Origin: Coprinellus micaceus
Lineage: Eukaryota > Basidiomycota > Agaricomycetes > Agaricales > Psathyrellaceae
NCBI GenBank assembly: GCA_951394405.1
Contig: OX596336.1
Coordinates: 1,240,001-1,304,000 of the forward strand
Reading direction: 5' to 3'
Length of the DNA stretch: 64,000 nucleotides
Shown piece after piece: positions 10,596 through 21,321 of this stretch (its first letter is position 1; every line of letters starts with the position of its first letter). Both the position numbers and the translations under genes were made by a program. Below the pieces are notes generated by a model. The model saw only the letters and a list, made by a program, of their open reading frames with translations. It searched no databases and was not told the origin of the DNA.

Positions 10596-11812
10596 CTAAA
10601 ACCCTGGAGCAAAGCACAAAGATTTATGGGTCCTCCAAGTGGCTTGTTGGCACTCAGCACCGCACTAGAGGGAAATAAGTTTCGAAGCGCTATATTGTCG
10701 TGCGCAACACTTACGTAGAGGGTGGTTCTGCAGCTATTTAACCAAGAGGTGCAGTCGTCAGGCAACAGTTCACGATTGAATAAAAGTTGAGTAGGTATAG
10801 CTTACCGAGAGCATCGCGACATTTCGCCTCGCCCATCATCCACCGTTCGGCTACAGCCTTGTCCCCCGCACGCCCTCGGGGTTGCTGAAGCATCATCTTG
10901 AACCCCACGACCATAAAGCCCATTTTACTGTTTCCTAGATATTAATATGTGTTCGTAGAACGGGGAAACCTCCCCTCAAAAGCGGCCTAACGAAGCTCTT
11001 TTCAAAAGGATCTGCGTACCTTTCAAAGTTACCAGGCGAGCGTAAGCTACCCAAACACCGATCTGCCGCCTCCTCGGCAAAAGTGCGCCTATGTTGCCAC
11101 TTCCATTGCTCCAGCCTGGAGATAGCAGCAGTCCTCGTTTCTGTGGGGATACTGTCGTGGCCTTGGAGCACTAGGAGCGTCGCCGCAAATTGGCAAGCTT
11201 CACCGATCCCGATCCTTTCTTGGGGTTGGCCCCTTGCGTAGGCGTCCGAGCGTTCTGCGATACGCCTGGTCTGGATCGAGGCGAGGTCGTGGCCTGCTGG
11301 AGTTGTAAGGAAGCGGACGAAGTACGGCCTGGACAAACGAGAAAAGGGCGTGGGTAACAATACGCAGTGGATGGCTCAAGGGCGTGCGTACTTACGTGTG
11401 GGTAACTGCATTCATCAGGATCATCGGCGCGTTCATGAGCTTTGTTTCGGCTCTGAACCGTTCGGCCAGTCCAGGGAGGTGCTTCGCGGCAAGCTCGCTA
11501 CAAGAGAATGATATCGGGACCTTGAGTATCGTGCAGAGGTACGCAAACATCCTAATCGTACCTATAGATGATATCCGCGGCGTGTTCTGACATGCCCTGA
11601 AGCATTCCAAGCTTGAAATAGAGGCATCAGCAGGGCACCATCGATAGAGCAACCGCCAGGCGCACCTGTGCAAAGGCTAGCGTATGTTTCGTTTAATCGT
11701 CTCTGTCATCATACTCGCCAGGAATCACTCCAGCGAGGCCAGCAAGCGAGTTCGCTGAGACGTTTCTGAAGCCCAGGGGCAGATCTTGCTCTCGAGCTGT
11801 CGTGAAGGCCAT
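10596..11812 (-). pseudogene. Decayed MYND-type paralogue (MYND-B)
   Basis: All seven exons of MYND-A have counterparts here on the complement: 11666-11812, 11562-11611, 11396-11497, 11020-11328, 10806-10927, 10715-10733 and 10596-10664. Exons 2, 3, 6 and 7 have identical lengths and phases to those of MYND-A. Two lesions break it. Exon 1 has an in-frame TAA after EYDDRDD, at the place where MYND-A continues through DYADHDEGAKYTF. Exon 5 is 122 bases where MYND-A has 129, so the reading frame shifts between the start of the exon (MGFMVVGFKMMLQ) and the finger residues (CGGQGCSRTVDDGRGEMSRC). The last exon still encodes a canonical finger end (CGAECQQATWRTHKSLC). A single sequencing error cannot explain both lesions. 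A short N-terminal product or reinitiation cannot be excluded. Confidence 0.75.
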
Positions 11813-12245
11813 AGTCGGCTGCCAGTCGGGGGGAAAAGAGAGATGGTGGGAGGAAGCAAGGATAGGCTCGGGGAACACGCTGCGTGCTGGAAGTTTTAGG
11901 CAACGCCCGCGCGGCACGCGAACGTGATACGCGGGTGGACGCGTAATGGGGCCGGTGATTAAGCGCCTTCCCGATCATAGAGTTAGGCGCCGACGCGACA
12001 TAGGGGCGCCAAGAACTTAGGTTCGGGTTTCGCTATTTTGTGACTACCCTACGAGAATCAGACAATGCGATACCATGAAGGGTAAATATGAAAAATATGG
12101 TGTACGAGATGGGAGCCGTAGCTACGAGAAAGAGACGCAATACGATGAATGGGAGCACAGAACACGGGTGCGATGGTAGTACGGAGTTACATGGAAAGAG
12201 AAGAGAACGCGATGCGCCGAAGGCATACGCGGTAATAGAGTTGAC
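11813..12245. other. Intergenic, upstream of MYND-B
   Basis: It holds two GCGCC-type words, GATTAAGCGCC near 11958-11968 and TTAGGCGCC near 11983-11991, about 150-180 bases upstream of the pseudogene start. No gene is seen. Confidence 0.35.
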
Positions 12246-12819
12246 CTACCCTGAGATGTGCCGTGGGGCCATGATTCGTCTGATTCGGACATCTCTGCGC
12301 AAAGCTTTCCAGGCGGCGACTTCCTCACTCAGTGTAAGTCTTCGAGAAGCCTGCTCCTCGCGCATGGTGAGCTTTCGCGCTAGCTCAATGACGCCTCGGC
12401 TGTCTTGTGCGTCGGGCCAGACCTTGATTACAGGGTTAGTTAGCGGGTGTAGCAAGTGGTATATGTGGTCGTGAAAGGGGGCGTGCCACTCACCTTCGTA
12501 TTTCTCCATGTCCTAGCAGCCCTCTTTGGTCGGGAAAAGGAAACCTCCTTTGAGCTTCCTTCACCAAGCCCACACACAGCGTAGCCATCGTCGATCTCTA
12601 GAGTAGTGGGTTCTACTGGATCTCCTTTTCTCTTCTTAGCGACGAAGCCTTGAGCCTGCGAGACTTGGGTGAGCTTTCGGTGGGAACTTTAGCTACGGGC
12701 AGCCTCCTCCGCACCTTCAGCTCAGAATAGTAGCCATCGGCATATGTAGCGTGGAGAGAGGTCGAGCCACCCTTCTCCTGGCGCTTCAAAGGGTTCAGCT
12801 TGAACGGACTGCCTGGCAT
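12246..12819 (-). CDS. Small hypothetical protein, 147 aa
   Basis: Three phase-0 exons on the complement, 12715-12819, 12494-12655 and 12246-12422. The N-terminus is MPGSPFKLNPLKRQEKGG, and the middle has a basic AKKRKGDP patch and a GYAVCGLGEG segment. The third exon encodes a helical region (RGVIELARKLTMREEQASRR, then AAWKALRRDVRIRRIM) ending HISG. The first intron uses a GTGCGG donor, and without it the frame hits a stop. No known domain is evident, and the basic character hints at nucleic acid or acidic protein binding at most. It could be part of a longer gene, but stop and start are both well placed. Confidence 0.55.
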
Positions 12820-13313
12820 AGTAGCTTGACAGTGGCGACAGGTTTTGGGGCGGCTGTTTAAAGATAATGAGGAGAAAGACCACCATAGCCAGAGAGGCGG
12901 GTTTTTTATATCACCGGCATCTACTCAGTGGCTCTTTGTTCTCAATGACCTGTCGGTGGCCTATCGTCAGTGCGATCCCCATTGAACGCGTCCTGAGGAA
13001 TCTTTTCAATCAATCGAGCTTATTCTGTGTCCAAGTCACGCGACACATCATGTTGCCATTGACGCAAACCAAGCCACCCAGCGCAGAGCGTAATACATGT
13101 CTCCCGACAGTTCCGCTGAGTCACAGGCCAATGGTGGTGCGTAGGGGATAATCGTGCATGTCATTCAGACTCCTAAGGTACACAACGAGTCAATCGTACA
13201 GTCGTAAAGTACAGAGGCATAGAGGGTCATAATCGTGGAGGCTACACTACGCTGGAGGGGTATACAGGGAACGAGGATTTAGGTCATGTCGAGAATGTCA
13301 GTGTGAAGGTTTA
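12820..13313. other. Intergenic, nothing recognised
   Basis: Between the small protein's start and the 3' end of BTB-3. Only short frames are present. It should hold the promoter of the gene starting at 12819. Confidence 0.35.
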
Positions 13314-16300
13314 TTAAGACCACCCCTTCCAGAGTGAGCCGAGGGTACCCGTGACGGAACCTTCCTTTTTGGCAGGGGACGTAGGGTTTTTGTTGTCAGC
13401 GGGACGAGCCTGAGCCTTGGAATTATTGGGGCCGCCGGTAGTACCTGCAAGGCGGGCGTTCAGGGGGGCGCGCTGCGGCATCACGACGGGATTGCGGTCG
13501 ACGAGAGGAGAGGATGGTCGCGAGTTGGCGCTACCCCAACCACCGTTCTTCTTTGCGGTTGTGGTCGCGGGAGAAGGCGACGAGTTCGAGTGGCTAGAAC
13601 CCGATGAGTTGCTCGTCTTCAGGGGAGGGGGCTGTTTGGGAGCCGGGGTAGGCGGGCGGGAAGAGAGGTCGATGAGCGGGATGAGCGGCTTGTTGTCTTC
13701 CGCCTCTTCCACAATCTTCTTCTCCTCCTCTGCCTTCCGCCTCTCTTCCGCCTCCTTGGCTTGCTTAGCCTCCTCCAGTGCCTTCCTTGTCTCCTCCTCC
13801 ACCTTCTTCGCCTCTTTCCCCTTCTTCTTCTCCCCTTTGGGCTTAACCTCAGAGGCAGCCTTTTCGGCTTCCGTCTCAACCTCAACGGGGGCCTCAGCGG
13901 CCTTCTTGGCCTTTCTCTTCGCTGCCTTCTTCAACGCCTTTCTTGCCTTCGCGTCAAGATTGTCGTCGGCTTTGGGAGCGTCAGCCTGTTCGTTCTCGCC
14001 AGCTTGGGAGGCTACGTCGCCGGTGGTTGGTTGCTTTTCGGTCCCTTCGGCGTCGTCGGGCGTGGTCTGGGGCTCGGGAGCGTCGACCATGGAAGGCTCG
14101 GCAGTTGTGGGCTCAGGAATGGCGGGTTCGGCGGTGGGTTCGGGCTTTATGAGCTCTTCCGTCTTGGGTTCCTCGACAGGGACGGATTCCTTGTCTTCCG
14201 TTGTCTCGGCCTCGCCATTGGTCTGAACTGAAGCAGGCTCTACCGTCGGTTCGACGTCCTTCGCCTTCGCCTCCTCATCCTCCTCAGCAGGCTTCGCCTC
14301 CTCCGCCTTTGGAGGCTCGGGGACGGCATCTACGGCGGTCTGCTCTGGCTCGGGTGCGGGGGTCGCCGCCTGTTCAGTAGCAATAGGTGTAGTTGCTTCT
14401 TCCTCGGTCGCAGGAGGCTGGAGCTCAGCCTTCGGAATCGTCGGCGTCTTGGGCGCTTCCGCTTCACCTTCAACTGCCGCCGCCTTGCCCGCCATAGGAT
14501 CCTCAGCGTCCGAGTGCGCATCAGCCCATACCTCAGCGTCCGACTCGCCGCCTGCCCACGGGCCAATGCTAGAGGCTCGGGACCTCATAGCGACAGGGGT
14601 ATTGAAGGCCTCGTCGGACTCGGCACCTTCGCTCCTCGCGTATGATGGGTTGTCGATCGCAAGCTCTTCAGGCTTCTGTTCGACAGCGGGGTCCTGAGAC
14701 GCCTCCGTAGTTTCGACATTCTCCTTGTCCTTGGTAGCATCTTCGGCGGGGTCCTGGGGCGCCTCCGTAGTTTCGACACTCTCCTTATCCTTGGTAGCAT
14801 CTTCGGTCTTGACTTCTGCAAGCTTAACTTCCTCTACAACTTCCGCCGGCTCCTCGACCTTCGCAGCCTCCTCAACCTTTGCCTCACCCTCACTTTTCGC
14901 GTCGTCCTTCGTCTCCTCCACAGTTCTCGCACCAACAGCCTCCGTCTGGGCATCCTCAGCCTTCACTTCAACCTTCGCCTCCTCTTCTGTAGTTTTGACG
15001 TTTGGTTCCTCCACCTTTGCTGGCTCCTCCACCTGCGCCTCGTCCTTCACCTCAACCTGATCGGCCTCCTCGTTCTTCACAACTTCCTCCCCCTTCTGCT
15101 CCTCAATCTCAGCAGCCACCTCCTGCACTGGCGTCGGCGCCCGCACCTCCACCCTCACAGGCTCTTCCTCATCCTTCATCTCTTCGACTTTCTCTTCCCC
15201 AGCCTCAGCCTTCACCTCCTTAGCCTTCGGTTCCTCAACCTCGGGCTCCACCATCTCCTCCTTCTCGGGCTCCTTCCCCTCCTCCTCCACCTTCGCCCCT
15301 TCAGAAGAGGCCTTTTCGAGACTTCTTGGCGTTTCGCTTGCCTGAGGTACCGACGACTGGGGAGTAGGGGCGGTCGACATCTCCTGCTGCTCCTTCAACT
15401 TGTGCAGTCTCTGTTTCTCCCTGCGAAGGGCCTTTCGCTGCGCTGCCATTGTCTTCGTTGGTGTGTCCGGCGGCGCTTCCACCGAAGAGGCCTCCACTGA
15501 CGGAACGGGCATGGCCGTTGATACCGTTGAGGGCACCTCCTTTGGTGGGGGTGCTGCCGAAGAGGTCTCCTCCTTGGCCGCTGGCACCATCTCCGTTGGT
15601 GGAGGCGGTCTCGACTCCGTTTGGAGCGCTGGCACCTCGGGTTTGGGCTTCTGCTTGGGCAAGGGCGTCGGCGATGCGGGAACGGGCGGCCTCTGCTGCG
15701 GCAATGGAGGCGGAGGCGGAGAGCGTGGACGCAGAGTCTCGTGCTGAGATTGAGGAGGGGTGGGTGGTAGTGGTGGTGCTTGTGGGCGCGTCGTCTTGAA
15801 ATCCGTCCTCTCGGGCTAGAAAGGTATACAGAGGTTAGATCAGCCAACGCTGTCAATGAGGAAGGAATGGGTTCACCAATCCACCTGAAGAAGAGGTCGG
15901 TTTCTCGTCTGCCTTGCCTACGCGGGGGATGTTGAAGAGTTCGCGGATCATGTCGTAGAGCTCCTCGCCGTCCACCGTTGGTGACGTCGGGGTTCGCCCA
16001 CCGCTCCTGTTCGGGATCGCGCGGATGTATTCACGAGCGCTGGCGATAATGAGCGTCGTTTCCATACCGAGCTTGATACCCTCGGGGAGCGTAAGGGGGG
16101 CGTCGCGTGAGCAGACTTTGGCGAAGTGGGGAATGAGGAGGTTGCGGTCGACGTCGTTGGCCTGATAAAAGACTATTCGGTCGATGCTGCAGAACTCCTT
16201 CTTCTCGAGCTCCCGGACGGCGAGCGCTTTCACTTCTGCAAAGCCCCATCGGTGCGAAAGGCTGAGAATAATCGACCAGTCGTCCACCTTAGCGTTGTAT

Positions 16301-16684
16301 AGTGAGTATCGTCTGCATCAATTCGCATCAGGCTCATCAGGAAGGCTGAGGGCTGAAAGGGGGCTTACGGGTTATAAAACACCCATAGAAAACGTTCAAA
16401 GTCCTCCGGCCGCACATTCTCGAGGACTAGGGGGTCGCCGTCGGTGGAACCTTGCCTCGTTGACCCAGGAGACATAGGCATGGTCAGCTTCCCGCGGAAG
16501 AAAGCCGACTCCCTCTCGAAGAAGTATCGATGTACTCGGAATTGAACATGGCCGAGCTACAGAGGTGCCAGGTCAGAGATACGCCAGGCATACGAGGTAT
16601 ACTGGGACCTACAAGGAAGGAGAGATCTGCAGATGGAATGTAGTAGGTCTGATGCCTAGTAAGACTCCTGAAAGGATCTGCCAT
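13314..16684 (-). CDS. BTB-family protein with very long Glu/Pro/Lys-rich tail, 1065 aa (BTB-3)
   Basis: Four exons on the complement: 16613-16684, 16369-16556, 15877-16312 and 13314-15815. Residues 1-90 form the BTB domain (QTYYIPSADLSFL, then VQFRVHRYFFERESAFF, then FERFLWVFYNP), the arrangement usual for basidiomycete BTB proteins. Residues ~90-190 are the helical block (DDWSIILSLSHRWGF, then LAVRELEKKEF). The last ~830 residues are disordered and coiled: a Pro-rich start, then long runs of Glu, Lys, Ala and Val with repeated EEPAKVEE-like units, including two near-identical ~25-residue copies (DATKDKE(S/N)VETTEA). The protein ends in PLNARL...GSLWKGWS, which BTB-9 shares. It is probably a cytosolic scaffold that dimerises through BTB. 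BTB-4 is its divergent neighbour with the same exon plan. Confidence 0.85.
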
Positions 16685-17351
16685 CGTGATTGAAGGGTAG
16701 GGAGGGAAGGGAGAAGGGGAAGAGACCGCTGGGGGGAAGGGGATTGTCAAGGGAATTGGTCTTCCCTCTCCGCCGGGCGAAGTTTTTGAGGCTGGGAGGA
16801 GTGGGGGCACGTGTAACAACACGTTTCATGGGAGATGAAGTTCGAAGCCGCCCATTGTTCTATTCATCAACACGAGGCGTGAATTGTCATTGAAGACAGG
16901 GGTGGCGATTACATATCCGAGAGCTGATCCGTTTTATGAACTGCGAGGCTGTTAAAACTCTGCCTTCGCGTAGTCGTCCCGGTCAACTTTCACTGGAATT
17001 GGCTTCATTGGTGCGGTGAGGAGGAGGTGCCGAGCTGAACGACGCAAGGCAAGTGGGCATCGCCATCACAGTCGTGTGAGAGCTCCGAGTGGCGCAAACA
17101 AATCGAACGCCGCAGCCAAATAGTTGGGTACAAATAAACCAATGCTGTACAAATAAACGGGGTGATGGTACTCGGAAACAGGATGGATACAGATAGCGAT
17201 AATCGACAATGCATAGAAGGTATATGATACACGAGTCTATATAGAGCATGTTACAGAACCAAAAATCCTGAGAAGGCATGAAAGTGGCGACATACTGTAC
17301 AAATGAAAGACGATGGAGATGAAATGTACATGAGGGAGCAACCAAACCGAA
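16685..17351. other. Intergenic between BTB-3 and BTB-4
   Basis: It holds the BTB-3 upstream region and the BTB-4 3' flank. Frames at 16983-17345 are short, read antisense and lack coding character. No feature is assigned. Confidence 0.35.
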
Positions 17352-18352
17352 CTAATTGACCTTCGACGAGGTCCGGCCAGAGGCGTTTTTCCGAACAGGG
17401 GCCTTCACGATAGGAGCTCCGTTAATCGTGGTTGGGGCGTCATTGCCATCGGAGTCGTGGTCTATTCGATCGTGATTAGCTTCAGATAGCAGGGAGGGAA
17501 GGCGATACACGCGCAGCCCCAAGCCCAAATTACTCACCTAGCAGAGCCCCAGTATACTCCGGCAACCCCAGAATCGACGAGATAGTAGGGTACGTATCTG
17601 GCTCCCTGACGCCGGCTGGAAGAGGACTGATCCCTCCGCCCGATCGAATCCTCTCTCGGGCCTTGAAGATCTTGACGGTTTGCTCGAAGCCAAGGAGGAC
17701 GGTCTCGTCGTCGGTGGGGCTGGTAGGCCGGGCGCACAGTTCGGCGAATAGAGGAACGAGGTACTCTGCGGGGGCGTTGTACTTCTGGTACAGCACGATC
17801 CGTTGAACCAGGCCGACTTCGGTCTCCCGCCTCTTCACTTCCCGTAGAGCGAAACGAGTCACTTCTGGGAAGCCCCACTCGTGTGCCAATCGAAGGATCG
17901 TGAACCAGACGTCGATTTCGGCTTCGTACACATCATATAGTCTGGGTAGAGCAAAATAAGCATACAGAGGGGCGAGCTTAGACTGGTACTCACGGGTTGT
18001 AGAAAACCCAGAGGAAATGCTCGAACTCCTCTACGGTTGCATTCTTGATAATCACAGCGGTGTCTTCCGACCCTCCACGCTTCTCGTCTCCAGGAGACGT
18101 AGGATCGATGAGCTTGGTGAAGAATTTGGTCGCCTCCCGTCTAAAGAAATAGGAATGTGTTCTGAAGACGGTGTCTTCGATCTAGACCCAATGTTAGGTC
18201 GTGTGCCCGATGAACAAAACGCGAACGGAACCACGCACGATGACGAAGAAGTCCCCGCCAACGAGATAATATTTTGGGTGGTGCTGTAGACACTTGATTT
18301 TGTCAGACCCCGCGTTGGAGCTGCTTTTGGCGGATGATACCTTGGAAGGCAT
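17352..18352 (-). CDS. BTB-family protein, short 'YNP' subfamily, 271 aa (BTB-4)
   Basis: Exons on the complement: 18239-18352, 17994-18181, 17538-17941 and 17352-17461. Exon 2 has exactly the same length (188 bases) and phase as in BTB-3. The BTB core reads HHPKYYLVGGDFFVI, then TVFRTHSYFFRREATKFF, then EEFEHFLWVFYNP. The helical block follows (VWFTILRLAHEWGFPEV). It lacks the giant tail of BTB-3 and ends in a short basic segment (KNASGRTSSKVN). The start at 18352 (MPSK) was preferred over an in-frame ATG 30 bases upstream; an extra small intron near the start is possible. A TGGCGCCCAAT word lies ~253 bases upstream. It is probably a dimerising adaptor; its partner is unknown. Confidence 0.85.
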
Positions 18353-19385
18353 AGTGACGATGAGAGTGTGATGCGCAGGCAAGTGGGGGGATCGAGCACA
18401 ATGGCGATGAAGGGCTCGAAGCTTTCAAGCTTTTATCTATTCGAAGGGCCTATAATCAGATTCCCGCACCCTAAATTTCCTGACCACGTGTAGTCGGACT
18501 CACCGTTCTCGAAGAAACTCTCTCCTTGTGTGCGGCGCAGTGGGCGATCGTTCCCAGAATGCCCTACACACTCCTTGATTTCGATGAATGTCCGATCCCT
18601 ATAATGGCGCCCAATAAAACTCGCTTAGAGTATGGCACGGGCGCTTAACTTCAGGGAGCAAGGGTAGAGATAGGGTTGGCTCGCTAGTGAGGCGAGCACA
18701 GCAAGGGAGCAGAATGGGGGTGTTGGAAGTCCGAAGAGAAACCATGGTTAAAACGGGCAGGGTTCATGCCCCAGACCCAAGTCGCCGTTGGACAGGAGCT
18801 CTCCGAGTGAGTGGAGATGAAAGCTAGATATGAAGAGGAGACCTCGTGGTATGCGCGTGTTCGTTGTGAGCCGGCCAAGTATAATAGCACTTGACCGGGT
18901 TTTGTGGCCTTGTAAACCTTCTTTAGGAAGCTAGCGAGTCGGCGTCTCTCCGTGAAGGCTGTTCGAGCCTTGACAGGTTCGAGATTTCGAAGCACGATTG
19001 CCAAATCGCCGGATTGCTGGGCGGTGGGCACGCTGGGTGTGAATACGTTCTGACTTCGTTTGACATCACTTGAATGGAGTGAAGCCGTTTCGCGGGAGGA
19101 AAAAGGACACTGGAACTCGTTAGTCGGAATCGATGTCCACACAGAGGTGATATTTACTGATAACGCTTCTTCGAGGTGTGGTTCTGGTCTGCCTCATGGT
19201 AAGTGTAAGATTAGATCCGTTGCCGCTCGTCACTATGGGAAGTTCACAGCATGAACTGATACTTTTGTGTGTGCTAGAATTCCATAGCAATGGGTATCGT
19301 ATGAAGTCTGTTTATGGAAACTGTGAGCCAGAGCGACAAGGGAACAGGTAGCACGTACACAAGTAATTTTACAATGCAATCAGGG
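18353..19385. other. Intergenic, nothing firm
   Basis: Includes the BTB-4 promoter. A 152-codon open frame on the - strand (18684-19142) has a protein-like middle (VLRNLEPVKARTAFTERRR), but no splice context or family match that I can see; I leave it unannotated. The GCGCC-type word is at 18605-18613. Confidence 0.35.
18605..18613. promoter_or_regulatory. GCGCC-type upstream element
   Basis: TGGCGCCCA about 253 bases before the BTB-4 start, the same spacing as the word before BTB-5. Regulatory role is inferred from recurrence only. Confidence 0.3.
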
Positions 19386-21098
19386 TTACAACTTGGGTCC
19401 TCTTTTCTGTGAGCCCGCCTCAGCACCATCCGTTCGTGTTTCCCGTGTTTCCCGTCGTTCTCGTTCTCCAGCCCCATCCCTTGGTGATACCGGAGCTTTC
19501 CCCTTTTCATCCCTGCCTGTTGGTGATACCTGAGCTTTTGCCTGTTCATCCCTACCTATTGGTGATACCTGAGATTTTGCCTGTTCATCCCCACCCGGTG
19601 GTGATACCTCAGCTTTTGCCTGTTCATCCATACCCGGTGATACCTCAGCGCTTCCCTTTTCATCCCCACCCGTTGGTGACACTTGGGCTTGTCCCTCTTC
19701 CTTTGGTGGCGCCTGGGCTCTGCCCTCTTTCTCCTCGCCCTTCGGAGGTACCTGAGATGGGGATTCTTCATCACCGCCCTTTGGAGATACCTGAGCTTCT
19801 CCCTCTTTTCCCCCGCGGCTAGTCACACTCCCCTCATCCTCGGACTCCTCCTTCCCACTAAACACATCCCGGAACTTGGTCACAGTCGGCGTATCGATGA
19901 TCGCGAAAAGCACGCGCTCAAACGACTCCTTGAACCGCGCACCTTCGGCTACAAGGAGCTCAACCCAAAGCTCTGCCACAAGCTCGATGCTATTCCGGAA
20001 CACCCCAGTACCAAAGCTGCCTAGGATGAGGTTGCGTACGCCTTGCTTCTCGAAGAGATAGAGCACTCGAGCCATCCGCTCTTTCATAACGTTCTCGATC
20101 TCGGCTTCGACCGCATCGGGGTTTTCCCTGCGAGTCTTTTCCCGGACGTCCCCTGCGTTCACGGCGGGGCTCGTCACGACCTCGACTTCGAAAGGGGGGT
20201 GCCAGTCGCCCGAGTCGTACCGGAGGAGGTGGACGTGAGGGGAGTAAATCATGGCGTGTGTGTAGAAGCCGTCTTTAGGACCTCCATGGTGGAGGTCGTA
20301 GAATTGCTGCGCGGTGTCGATCATAAGGCTGGCGTAGAGAGTCGACGAGCGAGCGATGGTCTCCTCCTGTTCGTATTGTGAGCCCGATATGTATGCTGTT
20401 AAGATGGAACAGGGACGCACCTGGGCTTGTGCTCCTGTCAGGAAACCTCCTCCAGGCTTCTTCGCTGAAGCAAAGTTCAGAACACCAATTCGTTTGTCCC
20501 CACCCCCTTCCGACGCCGCAAGCGCTGCGTGCATGTTATGGCAACCTTCGAGGGTAGAGCATTGGACGATCGCGACCTCCGTGTTATATTTAGGCGCCTT
20601 GGTACCGTCGGCCTCGTCTGTAGGTTCCTTGGGCCATTCCTCCAGTTCTGAGGTGGGTGGATAATACACGGTCCCTTCGATCAAGGCCTCCTTCGTTGTC
20701 TCCAGGTCGTAAACTTGCCCATCCAGCTCGAAAGACCCTTCATCTATGATCGCAATGGTCGTCCGCGCAATCTCTCTTCGTTCCCAGCCGTTGGGCTTGC
20801 GACTTGACTGGAAGCTTGCATGGGGGTGTGGGTCGGCGGTGGAAGCTGAAGAGCAAGGCGCGGCCCCAGCATCCTGATCAATGGTCGGCGGCTGGGTATC
20901 CAACGTCGGGGCCGCGTCGGATGTGGATTCCTCTTTCTCGCTGGGAGGAGAGATAGGGTTCTCGGGCGCGTCGACATCCATTTTGTCGTCAGGATCCATG
21001 GCGTTGGCCGAGGAAGCTCTGGGCGAGGAGTTTCGAGTCAAAAAGAATCGGGGGCGGTTCCTTCGAATGGACCGCAGGTGGCGGAGGAGGGAAGACAT
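19386..21098 (-). CDS. PARG-like (TIGR02452/DUF2263 type) ADP-ribose hydrolase with repeat tail
   Basis: Two exons on the complement, 20421-21098 and 19386-20366, separated by a 54-base in-frame intron. The catalytic loop of poly(ADP-ribose) glycohydrolases, GGG-x7-QEE, is rebuilt exactly across the intron: GGGFLTGAQAQ ends exon 1 and EETIARSSTLYAS begins exon 2. Downstream are the expected AMIYSPHV, a basic/acidic helix and the GSFGTGVFRN glycine loop of the macro-type fold. The product would remove ADP-ribose from modified proteins. The first ~33 residues are Arg/Ser-rich without acidic residues and could be a mitochondrial presequence; an internal Met (MDPDDKMDV) is the alternative start. 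The last ~140 residues are 12-15-residue repeats of QVSPxGGDEQAKA type. The tRNA-Gly lies 10 bases upstream of the start codon. Confidence 0.85.
   Translation of the reverse strand: MSSLLRHLRSIRRNRPRFFLTRNSSPRASSANAMDPDDKMDVDAPENPISPPSEKEESTSDAAPTLDTQPPTIDQDAGAAPCSSASTADPHPHASFQSSRKPNGWERREIARTTIAIIDEGSFELDGQVYDLETTKEALIEGTVYYPPTSELEEWPKEPTDEADGTKAPKYNTEVAIVQCSTLEGCHNMHAALAASEGGGDKRIGVLNFASAKKPGGGFLTGAQAQVRPCSILTAYISGSQYEQEETIARSSTLYASLMIDTAQQFYDLHHGGPKDGFYTHAMIYSPHVHLLRYDSGDWHPPFEVEVVTSPAVNAGDVREKTRRENPDAVEAEIENVMKERMARVLYLFEKQGVRNLILGSFGTGVFRNSIELVAELWVELLVAEGARFKESFERVLFAIIDTPTVTKFRDVFSGKEESEDEGSVTSRGGKEGEAQVSPKGGDEESPSQVPPKGEEKEGRAQAPPKEEGQAQVSPTGGDEKGSAEVSPGMDEQAKAEVSPPGGDEQAKSQVSPIGRDEQAKAQVSPTGRDEKGKAPVSPRDGAGERERRETRETRTDGAEAGSQKRGPKL
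19490..19830. repeat. Coding minisatellite in the PARG-like gene
   Basis: About eight degenerate units of 36-48 bases encode variants of 'QVSPxGGDEQAKA' on the - strand. On the + strand they read as GGTGATACCTGAGCTTTTGC-like words. Unit sizes are multiples of three, so length changes keep the frame. Confidence 0.75.
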
Positions 21099-21108
21099 AA
21101 AAAGCTAT

Positions 21109-21191
21109 GCATTAAGAGGGAATCGAACCCCCGGCGGGTCGAGTCAGTACTCGAATGGCAACGACCCAGGTTACCACTACCCCATTAATGC
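21109..21191 (-). tRNA. tRNA-Gly(GCC) with a 13-base intron
   Basis: Read on the complement, 21191-21185 (GCATTAA) pairs with 21115-21109 (TTAATGC) as the acceptor stem. The D arm is GGGT/ACCT around AGTGGTA. The anticodon stem is GGTCG/CGACC, with loop TTGCCA then T after intron removal. The anticodon GCC is at 21159-21157. The intron of about 13 bases (21155-21143) lies one base 3' of the anticodon, the canonical position. The T arm has the loop TTCGATT. The GTTGCCA core and GTGGTA D loop match what is known of fungal tRNA-Gly. The gene is only 10 bases from the PARG start codon. Confidence 0.9.
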
Positions 21192-21321
21192 TCTGCACTG
21201 AAACCTGGGTTTACACTCACGAAGCAACCGTGAGCGACTCAGGCACGACACGCGAAATAGGGGCCAATTACCTTCTCTTCCTCCCACCACCACCATCTCT
21301 CCCAGCTCTGCGTTACGTGCC

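Noticed and set aside
13417..14231. Two + strand frames of 156-269 codons
   Set aside because: Antisense shadows of the Glu/Lys-rich tail of BTB-3 (Ser/Phe/Leu-rich complement).
18684..19142. 152-codon - strand frame
   Set aside because: Part of it looks protein-like, but there is no homologous block, splice context or neighbour relation that I can support.
19490..19830. Short repeats considered as a CRISPR array
   Set aside because: The units are degenerate, multiples of three and inside a coding frame of a eukaryotic gene; this is a protein repeat.
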